NCBI GenBank assembly: GCA_944383965.1
Contig: CALWRQ010000012.1
Location: forward strand, 1-38,125
Length of the DNA: 38,125 bases
Origin: an uncultured Lachnospiraceae bacterium
GTDB lineage: Bacteria > Bacillota > Clostridia > Lachnospirales > Lachnospiraceae
Direction of reading: 5' to 3'
The notes under the pieces were generated by a model. It saw only the letters and a list, made by a program, of their open reading frames with translations, was not told the DNA's origin and did no database searches. Positions 14,122 through 23,104 of this stretch are shown here, piece by piece (the stretch's first letter is position 1; each line of letters opens with the position of its first letter). Position numbers and translations under genes: made by a program.

Positions 14122-15441
14122 TTATTCCATTCCGGCCAGGACCTCCAGTGCCTTCTGCACCTGATTGTCTTCTGACAGCTCTACTGCCGCCTGAGCCGCC
14201 AGTTCTTCCGAAAGCTCCACTTCCACATCCGGCTCCAGACCTTTTCCGTGAAGGTCATAGCCGCTGGGAGTAAAGTAATGGGCCGTGGTGATCTTTATGG
14301 CATCTCCGTCGGTGAACGGGATCACACTCTGCACAATGCCCTTTCCGAAGGTGGTGGTTCCCACCAGCTCCGCCCGGTCAAAGTCCCTCATGGCTCCCGC
14401 AAATACCTCTGCCGCACTGGCTGAGTTGCCGTTTACCAGGATCACAATGGGAATATCCAGCTCATGACTGTCTTCCATAGGATACTGGGAAAGCTTTGTC
14501 CCTGCGGTAGAGCTGGCCTGAAGCTTGCCGTCCCTGGAGAAGTATTCATCCCCTTCTCCGTTTTTATACTCTGTACGGACGATGGTGCCTTCCGGCAGCA
14601 GATAGGCAGCCATCTCCACCGCCTGATCCAGCAGGCCTCCGGGATTGTTGCGCAGGTCAATGATGAGCTTTTCCATGCCCTGACTTTCCAGATCCTCCAC
14701 TGCTGCGCAGAACTGGTCTGCCGTAACTCCCTCAAACTGGGTAACCAGCACGTATCCCACTCCGTCCTCCAGCATCTCATGTTCCACTGTAGGGGTCTCA
14801 ATCTTTTCCCTGGTCATGACCAGATCCAGATATTCCTCCGTACTCTGACGGTAAACGGTGACGGTCACCTCCGTGCCCTCTGCCCCTTTCAGATAATTGC
14901 TTACCACCAGATCCAGTTCCATACCGGAAACGTCCTCTCCGTCCACAGCCGTGATAATATCTCCCGGAAGCATGCCGGCTTTCTCACTGGGAGCTCCTTC
15001 AAACACCCGGAGCACTTCCATAAGCATGGTGGAACGGTTCTGACTGATCAGCGCTCCGATGCCGCAGTATTCTCCCTCAATGCTGTTTTCCATCAGATCC
15101 TGGAAATCTTCTTTGGTGTAATAAGTGGAATACGGATCTCCCAGCCCGGCCATCATGCCCATGAAAATACCGCTTTCCACCATTTCCGGATCTTCTTCAA
15201 ACAGATAGTTCTCGTTGATGATCTCCTGGATCAGTTCTATTTTCTGACTGATCCGGTCCACGTTCAGAGTCATCTCACTGGCCGTCGCCCGGCTGTCCTC
15301 CAGTCCGGAAGCCTGATTTCCCATCACCACTTTTCCTACCAGCCAGATCCCTGCCGCCATTCCGATGATGATCAGTCCGGCAAACGCCGTCACCAGCGCG
15401 CCTACCAGCACGCCCTTCCAAAATTTATTTCTGCTGTCCAC
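14122..15441 (-). CDS. Carboxyl-terminal processing protease (S41, CtpA/CtpB-type)
   Basis: The 439-residue serine protease is anchored by one membrane helix (about residues 10-36) and probably faces outward. A PDZ domain (about 115-205, with YCGIGALI and GMLPGDIITAVDG) recognises substrate C termini. The S41 protease core follows, with the catalytic Ser342 in NSASAAEVF and Lys367 in TTFGKGIVQ, 25 residues apart as in the Prc/Ctp family. The start codon is GTG, with AGGAG 11 bases upstream. It ends the operon with CdaR-like, ftsE, ftsX and M23 genes, so it may mature or degrade division or wall enzymes. That link is from context. Confidence 0.94.
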   Translation of the reverse strand: MDSRNKFWKGVLVGALVTAFAGLIIIGMAAGIWLVGKVVMGNQASGLEDSRATASEMTLNVDRISQKIELIQEIINENYLFEEDPEMVESGIFMGMMAGLGDPYSTYYTKEDFQDLMENSIEGEYCGIGALISQNRSTMLMEVLRVFEGAPSEKAGMLPGDIITAVDGEDVSGMELDLVVSNYLKGAEGTEVTVTVYRQSTEEYLDLVMTREKIETPTVEHEMLEDGVGYVLVTQFEGVTADQFCAAVEDLESQGMEKLIIDLRNNPGGLLDQAVEMAAYLLPEGTIVRTEYKNGEGDEYFSRDGKLQASSTAGTKLSQYPMEDSHELDIPIVILVNGNSASAAEVFAGAMRDFDRAELVGTTTFGKGIVQSVIPFTDGDAIKITTAHYFTPSGYDLHGKGLEPDVEVELSEELAAQAAVELSEDNQVQKALEVLAGME

Positions 15442-15463
15442 TTGCTTTAACTCTCCTATCTTT

Positions 15464-16672
15464 TTACGGGCTTACATATGCCAAAGGATTGACATAAGCT
15501 CCGTTGGCCCTGATTCCGAAATGCAGATGGGGCCCTGTGGAGTATCCCGTAGAGCCTACCTTTCCGATCACCTGCCCCTGCTTCACCTCATCTCCCACAG
15601 AAACCAGTCTGGACGAGCAGTGCATGTAAACGGTGGAAACGCCGCCTCCGTGATCAATCATAATATAATTACCGGCGGAAACGCTGTATGTAGAGATGGT
15701 CACTGTGCCGGATGCCGCTGCCAGAATGTCGCTTCCGGTGGATGCTCCGATGTCCACTCCCTTATGATCGGTGGATGCTCCCTCCGTGGGAGCGGACCGG
15801 TCTCCGAACTGGGACGTGATCCGGCTGCTGGACGGGCAGGGCCATATAAAGCTAATATTCCCTAAATTCACCGCAGTATACGTCTGTCCGGCGGCCTCCG
15901 CTTTCTTTTTGGCCTCCTCTTCCCTGCGTCTCATCTCTTCTTCAATGGCCCGGATCTTCGCTTCCTGTGCCTGGATATCCTTTTCATATTCGGACAGCTG
16001 GTCCTGCGCACCGGCAATCTGCGCTTCATAATTCTGAAGCTCTGCGGTCTTTTCCGCCATCAGTGTCTCCATGGACTGCTGTTTGGCCTCCGTAGACTGC
16101 TGGAGAGAAAGCAGTTCCTCTTTCTCCTGCTGCAGCCCGGCCTCTTTCTCTGCGATATCTTCCTTGGCCCTGGCATATTCTTCCAGCTTTTCCCTGTCAT
16201 ACTGAGAAATCTGGGAAATATACTCCGCCCGGTTAAGCATCTGGGATACGCTTTCCGATCCCACCAGCATATCCCAAAAACTGGTTTCTCCCCGCTCGTA
16301 CATATAGCGGATCCGCAGTTTCATGGCTTCATACTGTTCCTGTTCCACCGCTCTGGCTGCTTCCAGATCCGCCTGTGCCGCAGAAATTTCCTCTTCCTTT
16401 CCCGCAATCCGGCTGCTGAGAGCAGTCAGTTCTGACTCCAGCTCCGACAGGCTGGCATCCAGCTGTTCCACATAGGCAGATGCATCGCTTTTCAGACTCT
16501 CCAGATCCTTCAGCGTACTCTCTACACGCTTCTTTTCCTCCTCAAGGGAAGAAATCTCTTCCTGGGCGCTGTCAATCTCCGTTTTGGTGGCATAAGACTG
16601 ATATCCCTGAAAGACAAGGGAAAAGCCAGCCGCCAGAGCGATTGCCGCTCCTGTGTTTCTGATTCTGTTCAT
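15464..16672 (-). CDS. EnvC-like coiled-coil M23 peptidase-domain protein
   Basis: The 402-residue exported protein has an N-terminal signal or anchor (about 1-30), a long coiled coil (about 32-260, rich in Glu, Gln and Ala) and a C-terminal M23/LytM domain (about 285-402). Its zinc ligands all seem present: His303 and Asp307 in HKGVD, and His384 in HLHFG. The domain is thus probably active on peptidoglycan cross-links, unlike EnvC itself, which is degenerate. It follows ftsX by ten bases with AGGAGG between. In known systems FtsEX drives such coiled-coil proteins (EnvC, PcsB, RipC) to activate wall cleavage at the septum, and this gene is the obvious partner here. Confidence 0.93.
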   Translation of the reverse strand: MNRIRNTGAAIALAAGFSLVFQGYQSYATKTEIDSAQEEISSLEEEKKRVESTLKDLESLKSDASAYVEQLDASLSELESELTALSSRIAGKEEEISAAQADLEAARAVEQEQYEAMKLRIRYMYERGETSFWDMLVGSESVSQMLNRAEYISQISQYDREKLEEYARAKEDIAEKEAGLQQEKEELLSLQQSTEAKQQSMETLMAEKTAELQNYEAQIAGAQDQLSEYEKDIQAQEAKIRAIEEEMRRREEEAKKKAEAAGQTYTAVNLGNISFIWPCPSSSRITSQFGDRSAPTEGASTDHKGVDIGASTGSDILAAASGTVTISTYSVSAGNYIMIDHGGGVSTVYMHCSSRLVSVGDEVKQGQVIGKVGSTGYSTGPHLHFGIRANGAYVNPLAYVSP

Positions 16673-16682
16673 CCGCTTCCTC

Positions 16683-17603
16683 CTACACCTTCAGATGCTT
16701 CCTTATGGTGAAGAAGCTGACAAAAAATCCGATCCCCACTCCCAGCGCCATAGCAACCGCAGCCATAGTGGGAAACAATGCCTCAAGAGGAAGAATGCGA
16801 AGCACTCCTCCCATCCCTCCGGCCGTTCCGGAAAACCGTTCTCCCACATACTCTACCATCCTGCCGTAGAGAATATAAGTGGCTCCCAGCGGGATCAGCG
16901 CTCCCGCCAGGCCCAGCACCACTCCTTCCACTACAAAGGGAGCCCGGATCATGAAATTCGTTGCACCTATCAGTCTCATAATCTGATTTTCCGTTTTTCT
17001 GAATGCGGCAGCCACATGAATCGTGTTGCTGATCAGGAAAACGGACACTGCCAGCAGCAGTCCGATGATCACCACAGACAGAATTCCCACCAGACGGTTC
17101 AGGTTGGTAAATCCGGCCACCAGATCGTTGGAATAATTGACTTTTCTCACACCTTCCAGACTCTGGAGATAGGAAACCATGGTGTTCTGCTGAGAAATAT
17201 CCTTCAGAAAAATTTCGTAGGAAGCAGATGATGCAAGAGGGTTGTCCTCGGCAAACCCCTCAGCGAGCTCTTCCATTCCTGCAAAGTATTCTGCCTGGAA
17301 GCTTTCCCATGCCTGTTCTGCGGAAATATAATTCATTTCCTTCACTTCCGGCCTCTGAGCGATCTGATCCCCCAGCGCCAGGATCTCCTCTTCCGTCATC
17401 CCGTCGTCAAAAAATACAGTAACGCCGATAGTCGTTTCCGCCAGATATGCAATATTTCTTATATTCGCTATGATCGAAAAGAACAGGCAAAATAAAAAAA
17501 TACACGCAGAAATCGTCGCCACGGATGCCAGGGAAAACAAGCTGTTTCTGCATATATTTTTTATTCCTTGCCTGAAGCTATAACAGATTGTGCTGAATCT
17601 CAC
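16683..17603 (-). CDS. ftsX: Cell division ABC-like permease FtsX
   Basis: About 306 residues with the FtsX plan: a cytoplasmic N terminus, one membrane helix (about 20-45), a large extracellular loop (about 48-155) and three C-terminal helices with ENQIMRLIGAT before the second of them. FtsX anchors FtsE and passes ATP-driven motion to a wall hydrolase. I prefer the GTG at 17603 (MRFSTICYSFRQG), which aligns with the usual family start. The GTG three codons earlier (17612) is the alternative. The gene overlaps the ftsE stop by about 26 bases, implying translational coupling. Confidence 0.95.
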   Translation of the reverse strand: MRFSTICYSFRQGIKNICRNSLFSLASVATISACIFLFCLFFSIIANIRNIAYLAETTIGVTVFFDDGMTEEEILALGDQIAQRPEVKEMNYISAEQAWESFQAEYFAGMEELAEGFAEDNPLASSASYEIFLKDISQQNTMVSYLQSLEGVRKVNYSNDLVAGFTNLNRLVGILSVVIIGLLLAVSVFLISNTIHVAAAFRKTENQIMRLIGATNFMIRAPFVVEGVVLGLAGALIPLGATYILYGRMVEYVGERFSGTAGGMGGVLRILPLEALFPTMAAVAMALGVGIGFFVSFFTIRKHLKV

Positions 17604-18276
17604 AGATCTCACCGCCCCTCTTATCGCTGACCACCATTCCTTTATCCATGGTGATCACCCGTTTTTTCATGCTGTCTACTATTTCCTGGCTGTGAGTCAC
17701 TACGATCACCGTAGTCCCCTGGGCATTGATCTCCGCAAGAAGCTCCATGATCTCATCAGCATTCTGCCGGTCCAGATTTCCTGTCGGCTCATCTGCCAGC
17801 AGTACCTCCGGATTATTGATCAGCGCCCGGGCAATTGCCACTCGCTGCTGTTCTCCTCCCGAAAGCTGATTGGGATAGAATTTGTATTTTGACGACAGTC
17901 CCACCAGCTTGAGCATCTCCGGTACATTCTCCTTGATCCTCCTGGGCGGCACTCCGATAACACGCTGGGCAAATGCCACATTTTCATATATGTTCCTGTC
18001 CTTCAGCAGTTTGAAATCCTGAAAGACCATTCCCAGTCTTCTCCGGTACTTGGGCACCAGACGCCGGGGCATCTTCTGAAGATTTACCCCATTCACAATA
18101 ATATGGCCGGAAGTAGGCTCCACCTCTTTCATCAGCATCTTCAGCAGAGTGGACTTACCGGATCCGCTCCGGCCGACGATGAATACAAATTCACCGTCGG
18201 CAATCTGGATGTTCAGCTTCCGTATCGCCTTATTTCCGGCCTTATAGGTCTTTATCACATTTGAAATTTCTATCAT
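17578..18276 (-). CDS. ftsE: Cell division ATP-binding protein FtsE
   Basis: This 232-residue ABC ATPase powers FtsX. All motifs are intact: Walker A GRSGSGKST (35-43), Q-loop Gln86 in VFQDFKLL, signature LSGGE (138-142), Walker B with Glu163 in LLADEP, and the switch His195 in VVTHS. The family-typical RNIYENVAF follows the Q-loop. It starts 17 bases after the CdaR-like gene with a modest AGGA site. The intact motifs contrast with the degenerate ABC protein upstream at 19497-20603. Confidence 0.96.
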   Translation of the reverse strand: MIEISNVIKTYKAGNKAIRKLNIQIADGEFVFIVGRSGSGKSTLLKMLMKEVEPTSGHIIVNGVNLQKMPRRLVPKYRRRLGMVFQDFKLLKDRNIYENVAFAQRVIGVPPRRIKENVPEMLKLVGLSSKYKFYPNQLSGGEQQRVAIARALINNPEVLLADEPTGNLDRQNADEIMELLAEINAQGTTVIVVTHSQEIVDSMKKRVITMDKGMVVSDKRGGEICEIQHNLL

Positions 18277-18293
18277 AAGTTAAATCCTGATTC

Positions 18294-19382
18294 CTAGTAA
18301 TCCATGTTCTCCATATACTTCATGTATTTTACCACCATCAGCGCAATTTTAAATGTAATGGCATCCTCAAAGACACGCAGATCCAGGCCGGTGCTCTTCT
18401 GAAGCTTGTCCAGACGGTATACCAGAGTATTTCTGTGAATATACAGCTGTCTGGAAGTCTCTGACACATTCAGGCTGTTCTCAAAAAATTTATTGATCGT
18501 GGTCAGCGTCTCCTCATCAAACTCATCCGGAGATTTTCCGTCAAAGATCTCTTTGATGAACATCCGGCAGAGCGGAAGGGGAAGCTGATAGATCAGACGA
18601 CCAATGCCCAGATTGCTGTAAGCCACCACATTTTTGCCGCTGTAGAAAATCTTTCCCACATCCAGTGCCATCTTCGCTTCTTTATAAGAGCGGGACACTT
18701 CCTTGATCTCATTGACAATGGTTCCGAATGCCACATGTACCTTGGACATGGCTTCCGTATTCAGCATATCCAGGATGATATTGGCCGTCTTTTCCAGGTC
18801 TGCGTAGGTTTCTCCCGGCTTCACTTCTTTTACCAGGATGATGTTCTTCTCATCCACAGCCGTCACAAAGTCCTTGGTTTTGGTAGCAAACATGCTCCGC
18901 ACCGTCTCCAGTGCGCTTCCGTCCTTCTCATGCTTGGTCTCAATAATGAACACAACCCGCTTCACATTGGTCTCAATGTGGAGCTTCTTGGCCCGGTTGT
19001 AAATGTCAACCAGAAGAAGGTTATCCAGAAGAAGATTCTTGATAAAGTTATCCTTATCAAAACGCTCTTTGTAGGCTACCAGCAGGTTCTGGATCTGGAA
19101 CACCACCATCTTGCCTACCATGTAAACATCTTCGTTGCTTCCTTTTGCTAAAAGTATATATTCCAGCTGGTTTTCATCGAAAACCTTGAAAAACTGGTAT
19201 CCCTGAATCACCTGGCTGTCTGCCGGCGAATCCACAAACGCGAGAATGGAGTTTTCGTACTCCTCGGCCTCAGAAAAAGTAGATGCCAGCACTTTTCCCT
19301 CTGTGTCGCAGATGCAGAAATCTATCCGGGTGATTCCCTTTAACCCCTCGATCGTAGTCTGTAAAATCTGGTTCGAAATCAT
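18294..19382 (-). CDS. PucR/CdaR-type transcriptional regulator preceding ftsEX
   Basis: The 362-residue protein has an N-terminal sensory region (opening MISNQILQTTIEGLKGITR; CdaR-like sugar-diacid or GAF-like fold), a central GGDEF-like regulatory fold typical of CdaR proteins (about 130-270), and a C-terminal PucR helix-turn-helix (about 300-360: SLNVSETSRQLYIHRNTLVYRL). An upstream in-frame GTG (19391) directly abuts AAGGAG and is unlikely. The ATG at 19382 is ten bases from that site. It is the first gene of the ftsEX operon, so its natural targets may include wall or division genes. The ligand is unknown. Confidence 0.88.
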   Translation of the reverse strand: MISNQILQTTIEGLKGITRIDFCICDTEGKVLASTFSEAEEYENSILAFVDSPADSQVIQGYQFFKVFDENQLEYILLAKGSNEDVYMVGKMVVFQIQNLLVAYKERFDKDNFIKNLLLDNLLLVDIYNRAKKLHIETNVKRVVFIIETKHEKDGSALETVRSMFATKTKDFVTAVDEKNIILVKEVKPGETYADLEKTANIILDMLNTEAMSKVHVAFGTIVNEIKEVSRSYKEAKMALDVGKIFYSGKNVVAYSNLGIGRLIYQLPLPLCRMFIKEIFDGKSPDEFDEETLTTINKFFENSLNVSETSRQLYIHRNTLVYRLDKLQKSTGLDLRVFEDAITFKIALMVVKYMKYMENMDY

Positions 19383-19430
19383 TTGCTGCACGCTCCTTTT
19401 TGTAATTTGCCCTAAAAATATCTTAATTCA

Positions 19431-19469
19431 AAAAAGAAAAAAAAGCAAGCGAGTATTGTTCCCGCTTGC
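19431..19469 (-). terminator. Terminator of the degenerate ABC gene
   Basis: On the minus strand GCAAGCG pairs with CGCTTGC (11-base loop) and runs into a long T-rich tract (eight T, one C, six T). It separates the ABC gene from the CdaR-like operon. Confidence 0.88.
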
Positions 19470-19496
19470 GCATTTTTTACAAAAAATAAATATAAG

Positions 19497-20603
19497 TTAA
19501 ATGGCTTTCTGCGTATCTTTGTCAAATATGTATACCTTCGACGGGTCCACCGCCAATGTCACTCCGTCACCGGGCCGGATTCCCGCATCCGCAGGCACCT
19601 GAGCCTTCAGCCGGTTTTCTCCCACCCGAAACGTCATGAATGCCTGATCTCCTGACGCTTCATAGGCATCCGCACAGGCCTCCACCAGATTATCGCTACA
19701 CCGCTCCACCCACTCAGACTCCATATGGATGTCTTCCGGGCGGACTCCGATGGTGATCTCCCTGCCATCATATCCTGCGGCCAGAAGTCTTCTGCTGTTC
19801 TCCTGTGAAAACACTCCGGTGCATCCTGCTACCTGCAGCTTTGCCCGTCCGTTTTCCTCCTCCACGGAAGCATCCAGGATATTAATCGCCGGATCTCCGA
19901 AATATTCCGCCACAAACCGGTTCAGAGGCTTTTCATAAACCTCCTGCGGTGTGCCGGCCTGTTCCAGAATTCCGTCCCGGATTACCGCCAGCCTTGTTCC
20001 CAGAGCCATAGCCTCTGCCGCATCTTCTGTCACGTAGATCACCGTAACCCCCAGTCTGCGGTACAGTCCGGCCAGTCCTTCCCTCATTTTCCGCTTCATC
20101 TCTCCGTCCAGCCAGCGCATGGGGTCATCCATAAGCAGAACCTTCGGTCTGCGGACGAGGGCTCTTCCCACAGCCACTTTATAACGGTCAATGCCCTCTA
20201 CCTTTTCTGAAGGAACGTTCAGAAGGTCCTCAATCTCCAGCAGTTTCGCCGTATCCATAACACGCTGGTGCAGATCTTCCCTGCCGCATCCGGTCAGCTT
20301 CAATCCGAAAGCCAGATTCTCATATACGGTCATCTGGGGGTACAGGATATAGTTCCTGAAGATCATCGCCACATCCCTGTCCCTGGGCTCCAGATCATTT
20401 ACCCGTACGCCGCCGATATAAATATCCCCTTTGGAAACATCCTCCAATCCGCCAATCATCCTCAGAAGCGTGGATTTTCCGCCTCCCATAGGACCTGCAA
20501 GGACCAGAAACTCCCCGTCCGCGATCTCCAGACTGAAATCTTTTATGCCAACCACACCGTTCGGGTAAAACTTTGCCACATTTTTCAGAAGTAAACCTGC
20601 CAT
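19497..20603 (-). CDS. Degenerate MalK/UgpC-like ABC ATPase with TOBE domain
   Basis: The 368-residue protein has the full MalK-type plan: an ABC domain (1-235) and a C-terminal TOBE-type regulatory part (240-368, with ITIGVRPEDIHME). Walker A is kept (GPMGGGKST, 37-45). The other catalytic motifs are not: the Q-loop Gln is Arg83 (IFRNYILYP), the LSGGQ signature is VEGID (135-139), the Walker B glutamate is Asp160 (LLMDDP), and the switch histidine is Glu193 (VTEDAAEAM). No frameshift is seen, so the gene is intact and probably selected. It may bind ATP but should hydrolyse it poorly. No permease or binding protein is adjacent. It could be a pseudo-ATPase with a regulatory role. Confidence 0.88.
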   Translation of the reverse strand: MAGLLLKNVAKFYPNGVVGIKDFSLEIADGEFLVLAGPMGGGKSTLLRMIGGLEDVSKGDIYIGGVRVNDLEPRDRDVAMIFRNYILYPQMTVYENLAFGLKLTGCGREDLHQRVMDTAKLLEIEDLLNVPSEKVEGIDRYKVAVGRALVRRPKVLLMDDPMRWLDGEMKRKMREGLAGLYRRLGVTVIYVTEDAAEAMALGTRLAVIRDGILEQAGTPQEVYEKPLNRFVAEYFGDPAINILDASVEEENGRAKLQVAGCTGVFSQENSRRLLAAGYDGREITIGVRPEDIHMESEWVERCSDNLVEACADAYEASGDQAFMTFRVGENRLKAQVPADAGIRPGDGVTLAVDPSKVYIFDKDTQKAI

Positions 20604-20733
20604 TCCTTTCCTCCATTTGCCTGTTCCGTCTCGCCGTTCATATGTGTAACATTATACAAAACTTCCTTTTAAAATGTTATTGTGCGAATAGCCAAATCCT
20701 TTTTCGTTTCTTTAGCTAATTTGTACAGAAGAA

Positions 20734-20768
20734 GCGGCAGGTTTTCTCAATCAGAAAAAACCTGCCGC
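20734..20768 (-). terminator. Hairpin after the yitT-like gene
   Basis: A 12-base-pair stem (GCGGCAGGTTTT and complement, 11-base loop) lies 14 bases beyond the stop codon. The T-run on the minus strand is weak (TTCTTCTGT), so termination may be partial. Confidence 0.6.
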
Positions 20769-20781
20769 TGTTGGGTTCATT

Positions 20782-21627
20782 TTACTGTCTATATTCCATA
20801 AAGCCTTCTCCCAGCACCTCGCGCACATCATTTACGATCACAAACGCTCTGGGATCCAGCTGGCGGACGATCTCCTTTACCTCCACCATCTCTTTTTTTG
20901 ACACGACGCAGAACAGCACATCCCGCCTTGCCCCGGTATAGGCGCCTTTGGCATCCAGGAATGTCACTCCCCGGTCCATTGCCATGATCCTGCCGGCTAT
21001 CTCTTCTTTTTTATCAGAAATAATATACGCTGCCTTTGCAAAATGCATGCCTTCAATCATGCTGTCCGATGTTTTGGCCAGGGCGATCACTGCAATGATT
21101 GCATAAAATGCATAGTGAATGCCGAACACAGAAGCACCTGCCAGCACTACCATTCCATCCAGAACCTGAAGGATCTGATTGATGGAATAATGCCGCAGCC
21201 GGGTGTGAATCAGTGCCGCTATGGTATCTGTTCCTCCCGTAGTAGCATGACAGATCAGCATCATTCCCGTACCCACACCGCTGAATACTCCTCCGAACAG
21301 AGCCGTCAGTATCAGATCATCCTTCAGGAATGCCCACTCCGGAAGCACTGCCAGAGCCAGAGTCAGAGCCGACTCTGCCACCAGTACCCGACGGACAAAC
21401 CCCCACCCCTTCATTTTCAGGGCCAGCAGAAACAGCGGTACATTTACAGCCAGGTTCGTTATCCACAAAGGGATCTGAGCCTTCTCCTTCAGGATAATGG
21501 CCACACCCGATACCCCGCCTGTTACCAGTCCCTGGGGATCATATATGTTTTTTATTGCAAAGCCTACGATAAACGCTCCCAGAATTATGACTGCATAATC
21601 CCGGACTGCCGTACTTTTTCTGAGCAT
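20782..21627 (-). CDS. YitT family membrane protein
   Basis: The 281-residue protein has five to six membrane spans in residues 10-190, with the conserved NIYDPQGLVTGGVSGVAI and the later CHATTGGTDTIA. It ends in a soluble DUF2179 domain (about 200-275, with GVTFLDAKGAYTG and a final ALD-like DVREVLGEGF). The family is widespread in Firmicutes and its transported substrate is unknown. The gene lies 42 bases after the methyltransferase gene on the same strand and may be the last gene of the thioesterase operon. Confidence 0.92.
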   Translation of the reverse strand: MLRKSTAVRDYAVIILGAFIVGFAIKNIYDPQGLVTGGVSGVAIILKEKAQIPLWITNLAVNVPLFLLALKMKGWGFVRRVLVAESALTLALAVLPEWAFLKDDLILTALFGGVFSGVGTGMMLICHATTGGTDTIAALIHTRLRHYSINQILQVLDGMVVLAGASVFGIHYAFYAIIAVIALAKTSDSMIEGMHFAKAAYIISDKKEEIAGRIMAMDRGVTFLDAKGAYTGARRDVLFCVVSKKEMVEVKEIVRQLDPRAFVIVNDVREVLGEGFMEYRQ

Positions 21628-21669
21628 AGATCCTGTCCTTTTCCCGCATGGGCCGAACAGCCCGTATTT

Positions 21670-22260
21670 TTACTGTCTGCGGGCCAGAATATGAATCCAT
21701 CCGCTGCCTTCATATCCGCGGCGGATCTCATCGTCCCTGGTTCTCCAGGTCTCGATTACCTGAAAACCGTGTTCGGTCAGAAGCTCCTTCAGCTCTTTCT
21801 TTTCATAGTCACTGAAGTACAGCTCTCCGCTGAATCCTTCAAATTCTCCCTCACAGACGCAGGTATAGAATACCCCCTTTTTCGTCAGGGCATCCCTCAC
21901 CTTGTCCAGAATGGCTCCGATCTCGTTTTTCGGCACATGGATGAATGCCGCTCTGGCCCAGATCCCGTCAAACGCATCGTCAAAGTCCATGTCCTCATAC
22001 CTCTCGCAGAGCACCTCCAGATCCGTATGTACTTCTGCAAGTCTGCACATTTCCTCTGCTCCGTCCAGCGGAGTCACATCATATCCCCGCTCATAAAAAT
22101 CCAGGCTGTCCCGTCCGGAGCCGCAGCCCAGATCCAGGATCGCGTCTCCTTCCTCCAGCTGAGCCAGAAACGCATCACGGATCTCCTCCGTCACTTCTTC
22201 CTCAACCGTTTCCTCAAACACCTTCGCAGCATACTTATTATAATAATCTATCGCGTCCAA
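21670..22260 (-). CDS. Class I SAM-dependent methyltransferase (TTG start)
   Basis: The 196-residue protein has the SAM-binding motif ILDLGCGSGRDS (about residues 42-53), an acidic loop around LDGAEEM and a later DGIWARAAFIHVP typical of small-molecule methyltransferases. The start codon is TTG at 22260, supported by GGAGG six bases upstream; no ATG or GTG fits better. It follows the CvfB-like gene by ten bases, so the two are co-transcribed. The substrate is unknown; the closing GWIHILARR suggests the group annotated as tellurite-resistance-like or generic methyltransferases. Confidence 0.88.
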   Translation of the reverse strand: MDAIDYYNKYAAKVFEETVEEEVTEEIRDAFLAQLEEGDAILDLGCGSGRDSLDFYERGYDVTPLDGAEEMCRLAEVHTDLEVLCERYEDMDFDDAFDGIWARAAFIHVPKNEIGAILDKVRDALTKKGVFYTCVCEGEFEGFSGELYFSDYEKKELKELLTEHGFQVIETWRTRDDEIRRGYEGSGWIHILARRQ

Positions 22261-22270
22261 AACGCCCCTC

Positions 22271-23104
22271 CTATATTCTCTCTATGGTATTTTCCGTAAT
22301 CGTGATCTTGCCTTCCTTCAGCAGACGGCCAACCGCACGCTTAAACGCATTTTTGCTCAGCCCGAACTGCTGCTTGATCACCTCCGGAGCCACCCGGTCA
22401 TTGAACGGCAGCACCCCGCCCAGCTTCTCCATGGCGTTCAGCACCATTTCCGCATCCGTTTCCATCTGCTGGTATGCTTTGGCCTTAGGATTCAGATCCA
22501 GCTTTCCGTCACTTCTGACTTTTGAAACCCGGGCTTCCACAATATCTCCCGCCTGGTATGCACCGAACATTTCCCCCTTGGGAATCAGCCCGTAGTAACG
22601 GTTATCAACCGCCACAAAGGCTCCCAGCCGTTCGTTGATCTCATAAATGGTACCGGTCACCCAATCATCCTTTTTGTAGGGAGACTGATTGCTCATGTAG
22701 GAATACACCTTCATTGTGGCAGCCAGCCGGTGGCTTTTGTCAACATAAAGAGCGATCAGGCACTTTTCCCCCGGCTGCACCCGATGGTTCTGTTCCTTGA
22801 ACGGAAGCAGCAGATCCTTCTCCAGCCCCATGTTCAGGAACGCTCCGATCCTGGATACGTCCTTGACTTCCAGCACTGCGGTCTGTCCTACCTGTACCAG
22901 GGGAGTCTCTGTGGTAGCGATGAGCCGGTCCTCCGAGTCTTTATAGATAAACACCTCCAGCTCGTCTCCCACCTTTGTTCCTTCCGGAACATGCTTCTTA
23001 GGCAGAAGGACTGCAGCGTCTCCCCTCTCCGGCTCCCCAACATACACACCGAAGTTTTTCTCCCGTAAAACCTGGAGTTTCTGTATTTTTCCTAATTCGA
23101 TCAT
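22271..23104 (-). CDS. cvfB: CvfB-family S1 RNA-binding protein (YitL-like)
   Basis: About 277 residues made of several S1-type beta barrels followed by a winged helix, as in CvfB. S1-like segments are seen at about 5-60, 65-130 (GAFLNMGLEKDLLLPF) and 140-210 (ERLGAFVAVDNRYYGLIP). The winged helix (about 215-277) contains SKNAFKRAVGRLLKEGKI. CvfB proteins bind RNA and affect virulence or stress gene expression in Gram-positive bacteria. The start at 23104 follows AAAGGA and overlaps the thioesterase stop as ATGA; an earlier in-frame start at 23131 is less likely. Confidence 0.9.
   Translation of the reverse strand: MIELGKIQKLQVLREKNFGVYVGEPERGDAAVLLPKKHVPEGTKVGDELEVFIYKDSEDRLIATTETPLVQVGQTAVLEVKDVSRIGAFLNMGLEKDLLLPFKEQNHRVQPGEKCLIALYVDKSHRLAATMKVYSYMSNQSPYKKDDWVTGTIYEINERLGAFVAVDNRYYGLIPKGEMFGAYQAGDIVEARVSKVRSDGKLDLNPKAKAYQQMETDAEMVLNAMEKLGGVLPFNDRVAPEVIKQQFGLSKNAFKRAVGRLLKEGKITITENTIERI

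Noticed and set aside
19497-20603. ABC gene as a frameshifted pseudogene
   Set aside because: The frame is continuous, has a start, a ribosome site and a terminator, and the substitutions are single residues in otherwise aligned motifs.
21043-22299. 418-codon plus-strand frame opposite yitT and the methyltransferase gene
   Set aside because: It is antisense to two supported genes and shows no domain, ribosome site or promoter.
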